Notes under the pieces: generated by a model
Seen by the model: the letters and a program-made list of their open reading frames with translations, nothing else
What the model was told of the DNA's origin: nothing
Database searches by the model: none
Part shown: positions 9,832 through 17,588 of the stretch, one piece after another
How positions within the stretch are numbered: position 1 is the first letter of the stretch
Layout: each line of letters opens with the position of its first letter
Position numbers and translations under genes: made by a program
DNA from: Catenulispora pinistramenti
GTDB lineage: Bacteria > Actinomycetota > Actinomycetes > Streptomycetales > Catenulisporaceae
Direction of reading: 5' to 3'
Assembly (NCBI RefSeq): GCF_018274385.1
Contig: NZ_JAAFYZ010000082.1
Coordinates: 1 to 39,576, forward strand
DNA length: 39,576 nucleotides

Positions 9832-10773
9832 CTACCGCCGGGCCAACTCGTCCAGCCCCAGCAACACCGCCCCGTGGATCGGCCGCTCGGTCGCCACGGT
9901 GAGCACCGCGCGCGGAGCCCGCTCGGCGAACCGCCGCTGGATCCCGGCCGTCAGCAACGGCTGCCGCGCCCGTAGCACCCCGCCGCCGAGCACCACCTCG
10001 ACCTCGGCGTCCATCAGGTCCAGCCGGCCCATCGCGGCGAACGCCCACGCGCACACCTCGTCGGCCAGCCGCTCCACGATCGAAAGCGCCACCTCGTCGC
10101 CGAGCCCGGCCACCTCGAACACCAGCGGCGCCAGCTCCCCGAACCGGTCTTCGGCGATCCGGCCGAAGTGGATGGCCTCGACCAGCTCGGCCATCGAGGC
10201 GCAGCCGAAGTACTCGGCCACCGCCTTGCGCAGCACGGTCGGCGCGCCGCGGCCGTCCTCGGCCCGCACCGCGTACCAGTGCGCGGTCTCACCCAGGCCC
10301 GGGCCGCCGCCCCAGTCGCCGGACAGCGTGCCCAGCGCCGGGAAGCGCGCGTGCCGGCCGTCCGGGGCGATGCCGACGCAGTTGATGCCGGCGCCGCAGA
10401 CCACCGCGACACCCCAGGGCCGCGAAGTCCCCGACCGCATGAGCGCGAACGAGTCGTTGTCGACGACGGTCCGCTCGGCCCAGCCGCGCCCGGCGAACTC
10501 CGCGCTCAGCGCCTCGACCTCGACCGGGAAGTCGGCGCCGGCGACGTAGGCGGCCAGCAGTTCGGCCAGCGGCTCGTCGGCGGCCAGGCCCAGCTCGGCG
10601 CGGATCAGCGCCACGCCGGCCGCGGCCACCGAGACGGCCCCGCCCACCCCGTCCAGGTGCGGCGTGAACCCGCCCACCTGGACGCAGGCCAGCACCGTCC
10701 CGTCCGCCGTCGCCAGCGCCACCTCGGTCTTACTGTTCCCGCCGTCGATCGCCAGGACGGCCGCCCGACTCAC
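9832..10773 (-). CDS. BadF/BadG-type ATPase, probable N-acetylhexosamine kinase
   Basis: 313 aa with GTG at 10773, chosen because GTGA overlaps the stop of the GH4 gene; a second GTG two codons upstream is possible. The actin-like ATPase fold is shown by the phosphate-1 loop AIDGGNSKTEVALA, the centre GVAVVCGAGINCVG and the C-terminal EVVLGGGVLRA. Related actinobacterial proteins are annotated as N-acetylglucosamine kinases; the BadF name comes from anaerobic benzoyl-CoA reductase activators, which is unlikely here as no cysteine cluster is present. It is translationally coupled to the GH4 glycosidase, so it probably phosphorylates the sugar that enzyme releases. The exact substrate is inference. 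Confidence 0.85.
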   Translation of the reverse strand: MSRAAVLAIDGGNSKTEVALATADGTVLACVQVGGFTPHLDGVGGAVSVAAAGVALIRAELGLAADEPLAELLAAYVAGADFPVEVEALSAEFAGRGWAERTVVDNDSFALMRSGTSRPWGVAVVCGAGINCVGIAPDGRHARFPALGTLSGDWGGGPGLGETAHWYAVRAEDGRGAPTVLRKAVAEYFGCASMAELVEAIHFGRIAEDRFGELAPLVFEVAGLGDEVALSIVERLADEVCAWAFAAMGRLDLMDAEVEVVLGGGVLRARQPLLTAGIQRRFAERAPRAVLTVATERPIHGAVLLGLDELARR

Positions 10774-12038
10774 GCCCACGGCAGGAAATCACGGTTCTTG
10801 GCGACCAGCGAGTCGGCCAGCTTGTCCGCCAGGTCCGCCTGCCCGACCAGCGGGTGCGCCAGCAGCGCGGTGCGGACCCGGTCCACGCCGCCGTTGATCG
10901 CCGCGGCCACGGCCAGCTCCTCGTAGGCGGAAACGTGTCCGATCAGGCCCCGGTACAGCGGCTCGATCGGCGCGCGCAGCGGCGCCGGACGGACCCCGGA
11001 GGCGTCGACGATCGCCGGGACCTCGATCACCGCGTCGTCGGCCAGGAACGGGAAGGTGCCGGCGTTGCGGACGTTGACCACCAGCTCCTCGCCGAGGTCG
11101 CCGTGCAGCGAGGCCAGCAGTTCGACCGCGGCCTCGGAGTAGAACGCGCCGCCACGCTTGCTCAGCGCCTCCGGCTTGGTGTCCAGCGCCGGATCCGCGT
11201 ACTGCGCCAGCAGCTCGGCCTCCACCGCCGCGACCGCCTTGGCCCGGTTCTCGCCCTTGGCGACCTGGTCGATCTGCTCCTTGACCACGATGTCGTGGGC
11301 GTAGAAGTAGCGCAGGTAGTAGGAGGGGATCGCGTTGAGCCGGCGGATCAGCTCGGCCGGCAGCTCGATGTCGTGCGAGATCTCCTCCAGCGACTCGCCG
11401 AGGTACTTCGGCAGGAAGTCCTCGCCGTCCAGATAGAACCCGCGCTCCCAGGTCAGGTGGTTGAGACCGACGTGGTCCAGCTTGATCCGCGAGGGCTCCA
11501 CCCCCAGGTGCGCGGCCGCCCGGCGCTGGAAGCCGATGGCCACGTTGCACAGCCCGACCGCGCGGTGCCCGGCGTCCAGCAGCGCGCGGGTGACGATCCC
11601 GACCGGGTTGGTGAAGTCGATGATCCAGGCCTGCGGGGCTATTCGCCGGACCCGCTCGGCGATGTCCAGCACCACCGGCACGGTCCGCAGGGCCTTGGCG
11701 AAGCCGCCGGCCCCGGTGGTCTCCTGGCCGACGCAGCAGAACTCCAGCGGGAAGGTCTCGTCCACGTTCCGGATCGTCTGTCCGCCGACCCGCAGCTGGA
11801 TCAGCACCGCGTCCGCGCCCTCGACCCCCGGCTCCAGTTCGGTGTGCGTGCTCACGATGCCCGGGTGGCCCTGTTTGGCGAAGATCCGGCGGGCCAGCCC
11901 GCCGATCAGCTCCACCCGGTCCGCGGCCGGGTCGATCAGCGCCAGCTCGGTGAGCGGCAGCGTGTCGCGCAGCCGCGCGAACCCGTCGACCAACTCCGGC
12001 GTGTACGTCGACCCACCGCCGACAACCGCGAGTTTCAT
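10770..12038 (-). CDS. GH4 family NAD/metal-dependent glycosidase (6-phospho-beta-glucosidase-like)
   Basis: 422 aa, ATG at 12038 preceded by GGAG. GH4 enzymes use NAD+ and a divalent metal in an oxidation-elimination mechanism. Seen: the Rossmann glycine loop VVGGGSTYTPELV at the N-terminus, IDFTNPVGIVTRA at about 140, the metal-ligand Cys C164 in GLCNVAIGFQ, and LDHVGLNHL with H194 at the second ligand position. Sequence style is that of the 6-phospho-beta-glucosidase subgroup, but no PTS component is visible, so the natural substrate may be a glycoside or an aminosugar dimer. The upstream frame to 12608 is antisense-like read-through of the ROK gene. It lies between the ROK regulator (38-bp gap) and the coupled kinase gene. 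Confidence 0.9.
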   Translation of the reverse strand: MKLAVVGGGSTYTPELVDGFARLRDTLPLTELALIDPAADRVELIGGLARRIFAKQGHPGIVSTHTELEPGVEGADAVLIQLRVGGQTIRNVDETFPLEFCCVGQETTGAGGFAKALRTVPVVLDIAERVRRIAPQAWIIDFTNPVGIVTRALLDAGHRAVGLCNVAIGFQRRAAAHLGVEPSRIKLDHVGLNHLTWERGFYLDGEDFLPKYLGESLEEISHDIELPAELIRRLNAIPSYYLRYFYAHDIVVKEQIDQVAKGENRAKAVAAVEAELLAQYADPALDTKPEALSKRGGAFYSEAAVELLASLHGDLGEELVVNVRNAGTFPFLADDAVIEVPAIVDASGVRPAPLRAPIEPLYRGLIGHVSAYEELAVAAAINGGVDRVRTALLAHPLVGQADLADKLADSLVAKNRDFLPWA

Positions 12039-12076
12039 ATCAGACTCCTGTCCCGGTCCGTGTCTCCAATGCCCGG

Positions 12077-13258
12077 CTACACCCCGCGGTTGAAGAGGTC
12101 TTCGCGCACCGTCCGCAGCGCCGCGTGGATGGCTCCGGCCAGGACCGGGTTGCCCTCCACGGTGGACACCGCGAGCGTGGGGCGGGGGACCGCGACCGCG
12201 TGCAGCTCGTGCGTGATCAGGTCTTTGAGGAGGTCGCCGCCGGCGCGCAGGGTGCCGCCGGACAGGACGACGAGCGAGGGGTCCAGGACCGCCAGCACCG
12301 GGGCCAGCCCGCGCGCCGCGCGTCCGGCCAGGGTGGTCAGCATCGCCTCGTTGCCGGTCTCCACGGCCCGGCGCACCGCCTCGGAATGGTCGTCGACGCG
12401 GATGCCGTGCTCGCGGGCCAGCTGCAGGACGGCGGGGCGGCCGGCGATGTTCTGGAAGGTGTTCTTCACCGGTTTGGCGGTGTGCGCCAGCGGGTCCGCC
12501 GGGTCCAGGGCGACCGGCATGTAGCCGATCTCGCCGGCCCCGCCGGTGGCGCCGCGCACGAACCGGCCGTCCTGCACGATCGCCAGCCCGATGCCGTTGC
12601 CCAGCCACAGCACCACGAAGTTCTCCGAGCCCCGGGCCTGGCCCAGGTGCTGCTCGGCGATGGCGGCGAGGTTGACGTCGTTCTCCACCTCGACCCGCAC
12701 CCCCAGCAGCTCGCGCAGCCGGGCCAGGTTGCCGCCGTGCCAGCCGGGCAGGTCGCGGGCGAAGCCGAGCTGGCCGGTCTCCGGATGCGGGGCGCCGGGC
12801 ACGCCGATCACCACGTGCCGCACCGCCCCCGGGTTCAGCCCGGCGGCCTCGGCGGCGCCGTGCAGGGCGTCGCGCACCCGCTCCACGCTGCCGGCCGCGG
12901 TGCGCCCGACCACCGGCACCTCGAACTCGCCGATCACCTCGCCGGTCAGGTCGCAGACCGCGGCGGTGACCCGGGTGTGGGTGACGTCGACTCCGCCGGC
13001 GTGTGCGGCAGCGGGGTTCACGGCGTACAACTGTGCGCTGGGTCCGGGGCCGCCGGCGGCGGTGCCGGCCGGCACGATCAGGTCGGCGGTCAGCAGCCGG
13101 TCCACGAGCTGGCTGGCGGTGGGTTTGGACAGCCCGGTCAGCGCGCCGATCCGGGTGCGGGTCAGCGGACCGTGCTCCAGGAGCAGTTCCAGAGCCGACC
13201 GGTCGTTGATGGACCGCAGCAGGCGGGGGGTACCGGGGGTGGTGTCAGGATTGGCCAC
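12077..13258 (-). CDS. ROK family transcriptional regulator
   Basis: 393 aa, GTG start at 13258. An N-terminal winged helix (residues about 10-75, with LTRTRIGALTGLSKPTASQLVDRL) is followed by a ROK sugar-kinase-like domain: VTHTRVTAAVCDLTG, VIGVPGAPHPETG, ENDVNLAAIAEQHLG and GNGIGLAIVQDG. The usual ROK zinc motif CxCGxxGC after GEIGYMPV is missing; the region reads DPADPLAHTAKPVKNTFQ instead. It is the first gene of the sugar locus and most likely a repressor released by a sugar or sugar phosphate, acting on the dyad 44-60 bp upstream of its start. The stop is followed 38 bp later by the GH4 gene. Confidence 0.9.
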   Translation of the reverse strand: MANPDTTPGTPRLLRSINDRSALELLLEHGPLTRTRIGALTGLSKPTASQLVDRLLTADLIVPAGTAAGGPGPSAQLYAVNPAAAHAGGVDVTHTRVTAAVCDLTGEVIGEFEVPVVGRTAAGSVERVRDALHGAAEAAGLNPGAVRHVVIGVPGAPHPETGQLGFARDLPGWHGGNLARLRELLGVRVEVENDVNLAAIAEQHLGQARGSENFVVLWLGNGIGLAIVQDGRFVRGATGGAGEIGYMPVALDPADPLAHTAKPVKNTFQNIAGRPAVLQLAREHGIRVDDHSEAVRRAVETGNEAMLTTLAGRAARGLAPVLAVLDPSLVVLSGGTLRAGGDLLKDLITHELHAVAVPRPTLAVSTVEGNPVLAGAIHAALRTVREDLFNRGV

Positions 13259-13301
13259 GGCGGCATTCTCCTCCCCGCTTCCCGGCGTCTTCGTTCATCT
13301 A

Positions 13302-13318
13302 TTAGGAAAGTTTACTAA
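13302..13318. promoter_or_regulatory. ROK-type operator upstream of the sugar locus
   Basis: ttaggaaagtttactaa is a 17-bp dyad with a single mismatch around a central G, in an AT-rich island ahead of the ROK start. Dyads of this TTAGGAAAG/CTTTCCTAA type are typical for ROK-family regulators in actinobacteria (recalled). It probably mediates autoregulation of the ROK-GH4-kinase operon. Confidence 0.75.
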
Positions 13319-13372
13319 CGAAAAGGCAGGTTAGCGGTCCCGACCCCGCCCGTCAAGAGTCTTCCCTCCGCG

Positions 13373-13420
13373 GCGGCGATTGATCAGGCTATGGCGATTG
13401 AGCAGCTATACAGATCAGGC
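13373..13420. repeat. Imperfect duplication around the PPOX stop codon
   Basis: gatcaggc occurs at 13382-13389 and again at 13413-13420, where it contains the stop codon of the minus-strand PPOX gene. ggcgattga also occurs twice in the same stretch (about 13375 and 13393). The rest of the 13319-13414 gap shows no gene. Confidence 0.6.
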
Positions 13421-13813
13421 CGTCCAGCCGGACCACTTGGCGACCGTCACGGCGATCGCCGGGCCTTGCGGAGGCATCGCACGGTACTGCGGGTACTTCC
13501 GCTCGAACGCGGCCAGCACCGCCGGCGTCAGCGGGCTGACGTGGGCCGTGCCGTCGGCGCGGGCCCACCACAAAACGCTCCAGTCGGCGGTGTAGTGCTC
13601 CGTCAATAAGGAGACGTGTGGGTTCGCCTGGATGTTCCGCAACCGCTTCAGGTCGGTGGAGCGTTTGGGCTTGTGGTCCACCACCAGTGCCAGAGCTTCG
13701 CCGACCGCGGCGAAGACTACCGGCACCAGATGAGGGACGCCTGAGGCGTCCGCGGTGGCCAGGATCGCGTGCGGCCGGGCCAGGAAGGTGGCTTTCGCTT
13801 CCTCAGGGGTCAT
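13415..13813 (-). CDS. PPOX class F420-dependent oxidoreductase (TIGR03668/Rv0121c type)
   Basis: 132 aa, ATG start at 13813. A single split-barrel flavin-type domain: ARPHAILATADASGVPHLVPVVFA at the start, DHKPKRSTDLKRLRNIQANP with the basic cofactor-binding stretch, then SVLWWARADGTA. Family members of this size in actinobacteria bind F420 or flavin and reduce unidentified substrates. The stop codon of this gene lies in a small duplicated segment. Two bases separate its start from the response regulator stop on the same strand, so it is probably the last gene of the ABC/two-component operon or a tightly linked follower. Confidence 0.85.
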   Translation of the reverse strand: MTPEEAKATFLARPHAILATADASGVPHLVPVVFAAVGEALALVVDHKPKRSTDLKRLRNIQANPHVSLLTEHYTADWSVLWWARADGTAHVSPLTPAVLAAFERKYPQYRAMPPQGPAIAVTVAKWSGWTA

Positions 13814-13815
13814 GG

Positions 13816-14451
13816 CTACAACAACCCCTGGGCCATCGCTTTCGTCACCGCCGCCGTGCGGTCGTCCACTCCGAGCTTGCCGAACGCCCGGACCAGGTGG
13901 GTCTTGACGGTGGCCTCGCTGATGAACAGCTCGCGCCCGATCTCGGCGTTCGCCAGGCCGCGGGCGACCAGGGCCAGCACCTCGCGCTCGCGCGGGGTCA
14001 GCGGCTGCGCGGCGGGCTGACGCATGCGGCTGACCAGCTTGGCGGCCACCGCGGGGGCCAGGACCGTCTCGCCGCGGGCGGCGGCGCGCACGGCCTCGGC
14101 CAGGTCCGCGCGCGGGGTGTCCTTGAGCAGGTAGCCGGTCGCCCCGGCCTCGACCGCCCGGACGATGTCGGCGTCGGTGTCGTAGGTGGTCAGGATCAGC
14201 ACCTTGATGGCCGGGGCCTCGGCGGCCAGCCGCGCGGTGGCCTGGACGCCGTCCACGCCGGCCATCCGCAGGTCCATCAGCACCACGTCCGGCGCCAGTT
14301 CCAGGGCCAGCCGCACGGCCTCGGCCCCGTCGGCGGCCTCGGCCACCACGTCCAGGTCCGGTTCGGCGGCCAGCATGCCGGTCAGCCCGGCGCGGACCAC
14401 CGGGTGGTCGTCGACGATCAGGACCCGCAGACCCGCTCGCGGTTCACTCAT
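13816..14451 (-). CDS. LuxR/NarL family response regulator
   Basis: 211 aa, ATG at 14451. The receiver domain has the acidic pair in LIVDDHPVV, phospho-acceptor D60 in VVLMDLRM, Thr in ILTTYD and Lys in LLKDTPRADL. A LuxR-type HTH follows at about 150-211 (LTPREREVLALVARGLANAE, then SEATVKTHLVRAFGKLGV). The start overlaps the kinase stop by 8 bp, so both are made together. It is expected to control the adjacent ABC exporter, as in the Bacillus yvfRSTU arrangement (ATPase, permease, kinase, regulator). Confidence 0.95.
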   Translation of the reverse strand: MSEPRAGLRVLIVDDHPVVRAGLTGMLAAEPDLDVVAEAADGAEAVRLALELAPDVVLMDLRMAGVDGVQATARLAAEAPAIKVLILTTYDTDADIVRAVEAGATGYLLKDTPRADLAEAVRAAARGETVLAPAVAAKLVSRMRQPAAQPLTPREREVLALVARGLANAEIGRELFISEATVKTHLVRAFGKLGVDDRTAAVTKAMAQGLL

Positions 14452-15739
14452 AGGGCACCTCCGCCTCGACCCGCGTCCCGGCGCCGGGCGCGCTGGTGAT
14501 CGTCAGCTCGCCGCCGACCTGTTCGACCCGCTTGCGCATCGAGCGCATCCCGAAGCCGTCGCACGACTGCTCGGCCATCCCGACCCCGTCGTCCTCGACG
14601 GCCAGGGTGAGCCGCTCGGTGCCGTAGGTCAGCCACAGCGTGACCGTATCGGCCCGGGCGTGCTTGCGGACGTTGGCCAGCGCCTCCTGCGCCACCCGCA
14701 GCGTCACCACCTGCACGTTGGCGGTCAGCGGCCGCGGGTTCCCGCCGATGTCGACCGCGGTGGCCATGCCCAGCTCCTCGCCTATCCGGGTCGCCGCCCG
14801 CCGCAACGCGGTGTCCAGCGGCAGCCCGGCGGTCGGGTCGCCGCCGATCAGGGCCCGGGCCTCGGCCAGGTTCTCGCGCGCGGTCCTGGCGGCCAGCTCC
14901 AGGCGCTCCCGGGTGGTGTCCGGATCGCTGTCCAGCGTCGCCTCCGCGGCCTGGACCAGCATCAGCAGGCTGGTGAAGCCCTGCGCCAGGGTGTCGTGGA
15001 TCTCCTGGGCCAGCCGCTCCCGCTCCTCCAGCACCCCGGCGGCGTGGTGCGCCTGCTCCAGTTCGGCCCGGGTGGCCTCCAGCTCCCGGATCAGGTCGCC
15101 GCGCCGATCGTTGTCGCTCAGCATCTCGACGAAGAAACCGCCGATGAAGAGGTTGAACAGCAGTGCCGATCCGGCGGTCAGTCCCCAGGCCGCCAGACTG
15201 CCCCAGGACACGCCGTCGCGCAGGGCGATCGGCAGGCTCAACAGCGCCGCCAGCACCGCCAGGAACCCGATACCGCGCAGCCGGAACCCGGTGAGCGGGG
15301 AGAACTGGGACAGCACGATGGGTGCCATGAAGGTCAGGCTCGGGTCGCCCCAGACGATGGCGAACGAGAGCGTGCACACGATGGCCAAGTGGGCGTAGAC
15401 GGCCCGGCGGCCGCGGCGGTCGAGCAGCCAGGGATACTCCAGCAGCAGGTACGACGCCGACATCCCGGCCAGCGCGAAGTACAGCCACACCGGCCCGTGT
15501 TCCAGCGCGACCAGGATGACGCCGACCGTCAGCCCGAAGTGCCAGGCGACGGCCCAGATCCGGGCGATCCGCTGCCAGGAGCGGTAGGACTCGCGGCGGT
15601 CCTCCTCGACGGTGTCCAGGGCCGGGGCCGGTGTCCGCCCGGGCTCGGGGTCCTCCGGTCCGGAGGACGCCGGGGACGCCGAGGACGCGCTCAGGGCGGC
15701 CGGGCCGTTCGGCCCGACCGCCTCGACGGGCTGGATCAC
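14444..15739 (-). CDS. Sensor histidine kinase, HisKA_3 type
   Basis: 431 aa from GTG 15739, fixed by the GTGA overlap with the permease stop; the longer frame upstream is read-through of the permease gene in another frame. Residues 1-50 are an acidic/Pro-rich cytoplasmic tail. Five or six transmembrane helices follow (about 60-205) with no large sensor loop, so it probably senses within the membrane. The DHp helix is ERERLAQEIHDTLAQGF with phospho-acceptor H248. The HATPase domain has the N box ALANVRKHARA, DDGVGM and a GFGMRSMRKR lid. It partners the LuxR regulator encoded next. Confidence 0.93.
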   Translation of the reverse strand: MIQPVEAVGPNGPAALSASSASPASSGPEDPEPGRTPAPALDTVEEDRRESYRSWQRIARIWAVAWHFGLTVGVILVALEHGPVWLYFALAGMSASYLLLEYPWLLDRRGRRAVYAHLAIVCTLSFAIVWGDPSLTFMAPIVLSQFSPLTGFRLRGIGFLAVLAALLSLPIALRDGVSWGSLAAWGLTAGSALLFNLFIGGFFVEMLSDNDRRGDLIRELEATRAELEQAHHAAGVLEERERLAQEIHDTLAQGFTSLLMLVQAAEATLDSDPDTTRERLELAARTARENLAEARALIGGDPTAGLPLDTALRRAATRIGEELGMATAVDIGGNPRPLTANVQVVTLRVAQEALANVRKHARADTVTLWLTYGTERLTLAVEDDGVGMAEQSCDGFGMRSMRKRVEQVGGELTITSAPGAGTRVEAEVPYE

Positions 15740-16623
15740 CCGTCGTCCCTTCCCCGCCACGTGAACGTCTTCAGGCACATCACCAAGCCGACCACACACC
15801 AGGCGGTCAGCACCAGGGCGAGCCGTCCGTGTTCCCAGGACCCGGCCGGTTCGGAGTACTTGAACGAGTCCGGCAGGAACACCGACCGCATGCCCTGGCA
15901 CAGCCACTTCACCGGGAACACCGCCCCGATCTCCTGTACCGGCTTGGGCAAGGTCGAGAACACGATGAACACACCGGAGATGAACTGCAACACCATGATC
16001 GGCAGCCACACGACCGCCGAGCCGTTCTCGGACCGGATCAGCCCGCTCAGCCCGATGCCCAGCAGGCTGCACGCGGTGCAGCCGAGCAGCAGCACCCAGG
16101 TGAAGGTCAGCCACGGGCCCGGGGAGGTCGGCAGGCGCAGCCCCATCACCGCTACCCCGACCGTCAGCATCACGGCGACCTGCGCGAGCGTCGCGGCCAG
16201 CACCGAGGCCACCTTGCCGAGGAAGTAGGACACGGCGGGCATCGGCGTGCTCCGCAGCCGCTTCAGCGCCCGGGTGTGGCGCTCGGTGGCCACCTGGTAG
16301 GCCAGGTTCTGCAGCGCGCCGTTGATGACGCACATGCCGATCATCCCGGTCGCGTAGACCTGCTGGTAGGTCGCGTCGGTCCCGGCTATCTTCCCGCGGA
16401 AGATCGACCCGAACAGCAGCAGCATCACCACCGGCAGCGCGAAGGTGTAGATCAGCAGCCCGGTGTTGCGGGTCAGCTGCAGCACCTCGACCCGCATCCG
16501 GACCCGGCCGATCCGCCAGACCTCGCTCCACGGGGCCCGCTGCCGGCCCGCATCGTCAGTCGTCCCCGTCCCCGTCACGGCCCCCACCGTTTCGACTGTC
16601 TGTCCCGACGTCATGGCACTCAT
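15736..16623 (-). CDS. ABC-2 type permease
   Basis: 295 aa, ATG at 16623 within the ATGA overlap with the ATPase stop. A Thr/Gly-rich N-terminal tail of about 40 residues is followed by six hydrophobic segments, with the typical ABC-2 features LRSTPMPAVSYFLGKV between helices two and three and FISGVFIVFSTLPKPVQEIGAVFPVKWL near the end of the core. With the upstream ATPase it forms an exporter of the drug or lipid class; substrate unknown. The operon lacks a separate substrate-binding protein, consistent with export. Confidence 0.92.
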   Translation of the reverse strand: MSAMTSGQTVETVGAVTGTGTTDDAGRQRAPWSEVWRIGRVRMRVEVLQLTRNTGLLIYTFALPVVMLLLFGSIFRGKIAGTDATYQQVYATGMIGMCVINGALQNLAYQVATERHTRALKRLRSTPMPAVSYFLGKVASVLAATLAQVAVMLTVGVAVMGLRLPTSPGPWLTFTWVLLLGCTACSLLGIGLSGLIRSENGSAVVWLPIMVLQFISGVFIVFSTLPKPVQEIGAVFPVKWLCQGMRSVFLPDSFKYSEPAGSWEHGRLALVLTAWCVVGLVMCLKTFTWRGRDDG

Positions 16624-17519
16624 CGCGCGCTTCCCTCCGGCTTTGCGGTCTCTTGCGGTCCGGCCTCGGGCGATCCGGTCTCCTGCGACCCGATCAGCCC
16701 CAGATAGATGTCCTCCAACGACGGCCGCACCACCGACAGCCCCGGGATCTCGCCCCGGAACAGCGTCGAGAGCTCCGCGATGAAGCGAGTCGGCTCCGCG
16801 GTGCGCTCCTCGCAGCGCCGGCCGTCCTCGTCCCAGGTCACGATCGCCTGGGCGTGGTCCCGGCCGCCCAGCCGCTCCGGCGAGGCGACCTCCACGAGCC
16901 GGCCCTTCGCCAGCACCCCGACCCGGTCGGCCAGGGCTTCGGCCTCGTCCAGGTAGTGCGTGGTGAGCAGGATCGTGGTCCCGGCGGTGCGCAGCGAGCG
17001 GATCATCTCCCAGAACTGCCGCCGGGCGGCCGGGTCGAAGCCGGTGGTCGGCTCGTCCAGGAACAGCAGCTCCGGGCCGCCGACGATGCCGAGCGCCACG
17101 TCCAGCCGGCGCCGCTGGCCGCCGGACAGCCTGGAGGTGAGGGTCCGGGTCTGCTCGGTGAGCCCGACGGCCGCGATCACCTCGTCCGGATCGCGGTGCG
17201 TCGGGTAGTAGGCGCCGAACTGCCGGACGGCCTCGCCGACCCGCAGCATCGTGAAGTCGCGGGCCTCCTGCAGGACGACCCCGATGCGGGCCCGCCACCG
17301 GTAGTCCGCCGCGGCCGGGTCCACGCCCAGTACCGACACCTCGCCGCCGTCGCGGGACCGCAGCCCCTCCAGGATCTCCACGGCGGTGCTCTTGCCGGCG
17401 CCGTTCGGTCCCAGCAGCGCGAAGATCTCGCCGGCGGCGACGTCCAGATCGACGCCGTCGAGAGCCGCGGCGTCCCCGTAGTTCTTGCGCAGTCCCTTGA
17501 CGCGCAGTGCTGTGGTCAT
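16620..17519 (-). CDS. ABC exporter ATP-binding protein
   Basis: 299 aa, ATG at 17519. Walker A GPNGAGKS at about residue 37, Q loop VLQEARDF, signature LSGGQRRRLDVALG, Walker B LLFLDEPTTGFD and the switch His in TTHYLDEAEALADR are all present. The C-terminal about 60 residues form the extra domain of DrrA/CcmA-like exporter ATPases and end in a Glu/Thr/Pro-rich tail. First gene of the four-gene coupled set; its promoter must lie in the 60-bp gap or in the end of the MscS gene, where a large palindrome is found. Confidence 0.94.
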   Translation of the reverse strand: MTTALRVKGLRKNYGDAAALDGVDLDVAAGEIFALLGPNGAGKSTAVEILEGLRSRDGGEVSVLGVDPAAADYRWRARIGVVLQEARDFTMLRVGEAVRQFGAYYPTHRDPDEVIAAVGLTEQTRTLTSRLSGGQRRRLDVALGIVGGPELLFLDEPTTGFDPAARRQFWEMIRSLRTAGTTILLTTHYLDEAEALADRVGVLAKGRLVEVASPERLGGRDHAQAIVTWDEDGRRCEERTAEPTRFIAELSTLFRGEIPGLSVVRPSLEDIYLGLIGSQETGSPEAGPQETAKPEGSAR

Positions 17520-17561
17520 GCCTCCACAGTGGCCCCCGAGGGGGTCCCGCCATGAGGTGCT

Positions 17562-17588
17562 ACCGGTTGAACCCCGGGGTCAACCGGT
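17562..17588. promoter_or_regulatory. 27-bp near-perfect palindrome upstream of the ABC operon
   Basis: accggttga at 17562-17570 mirrors caaccggt at 17581-17588 around accccggggt, with one unpaired A. It ends 42 bp upstream of the ATPase start and overlaps the stop codon of the MscS gene. A second, smaller dyad (ggcccccgag ggggtcc, 17531-17547) lies closer to the start. It could be the target of the operon's LuxR regulator or a terminator for mscS; the position fits both. Confidence 0.55.

Noticed and set aside
13816-17519. Antibiotic-resistance or lantibiotic immunity cluster
   Set aside because: Only the ABC exporter and two-component genes are present, with no biosynthetic or precursor genes; the layout is the common yvfRSTU-like type and no substrate can be inferred.
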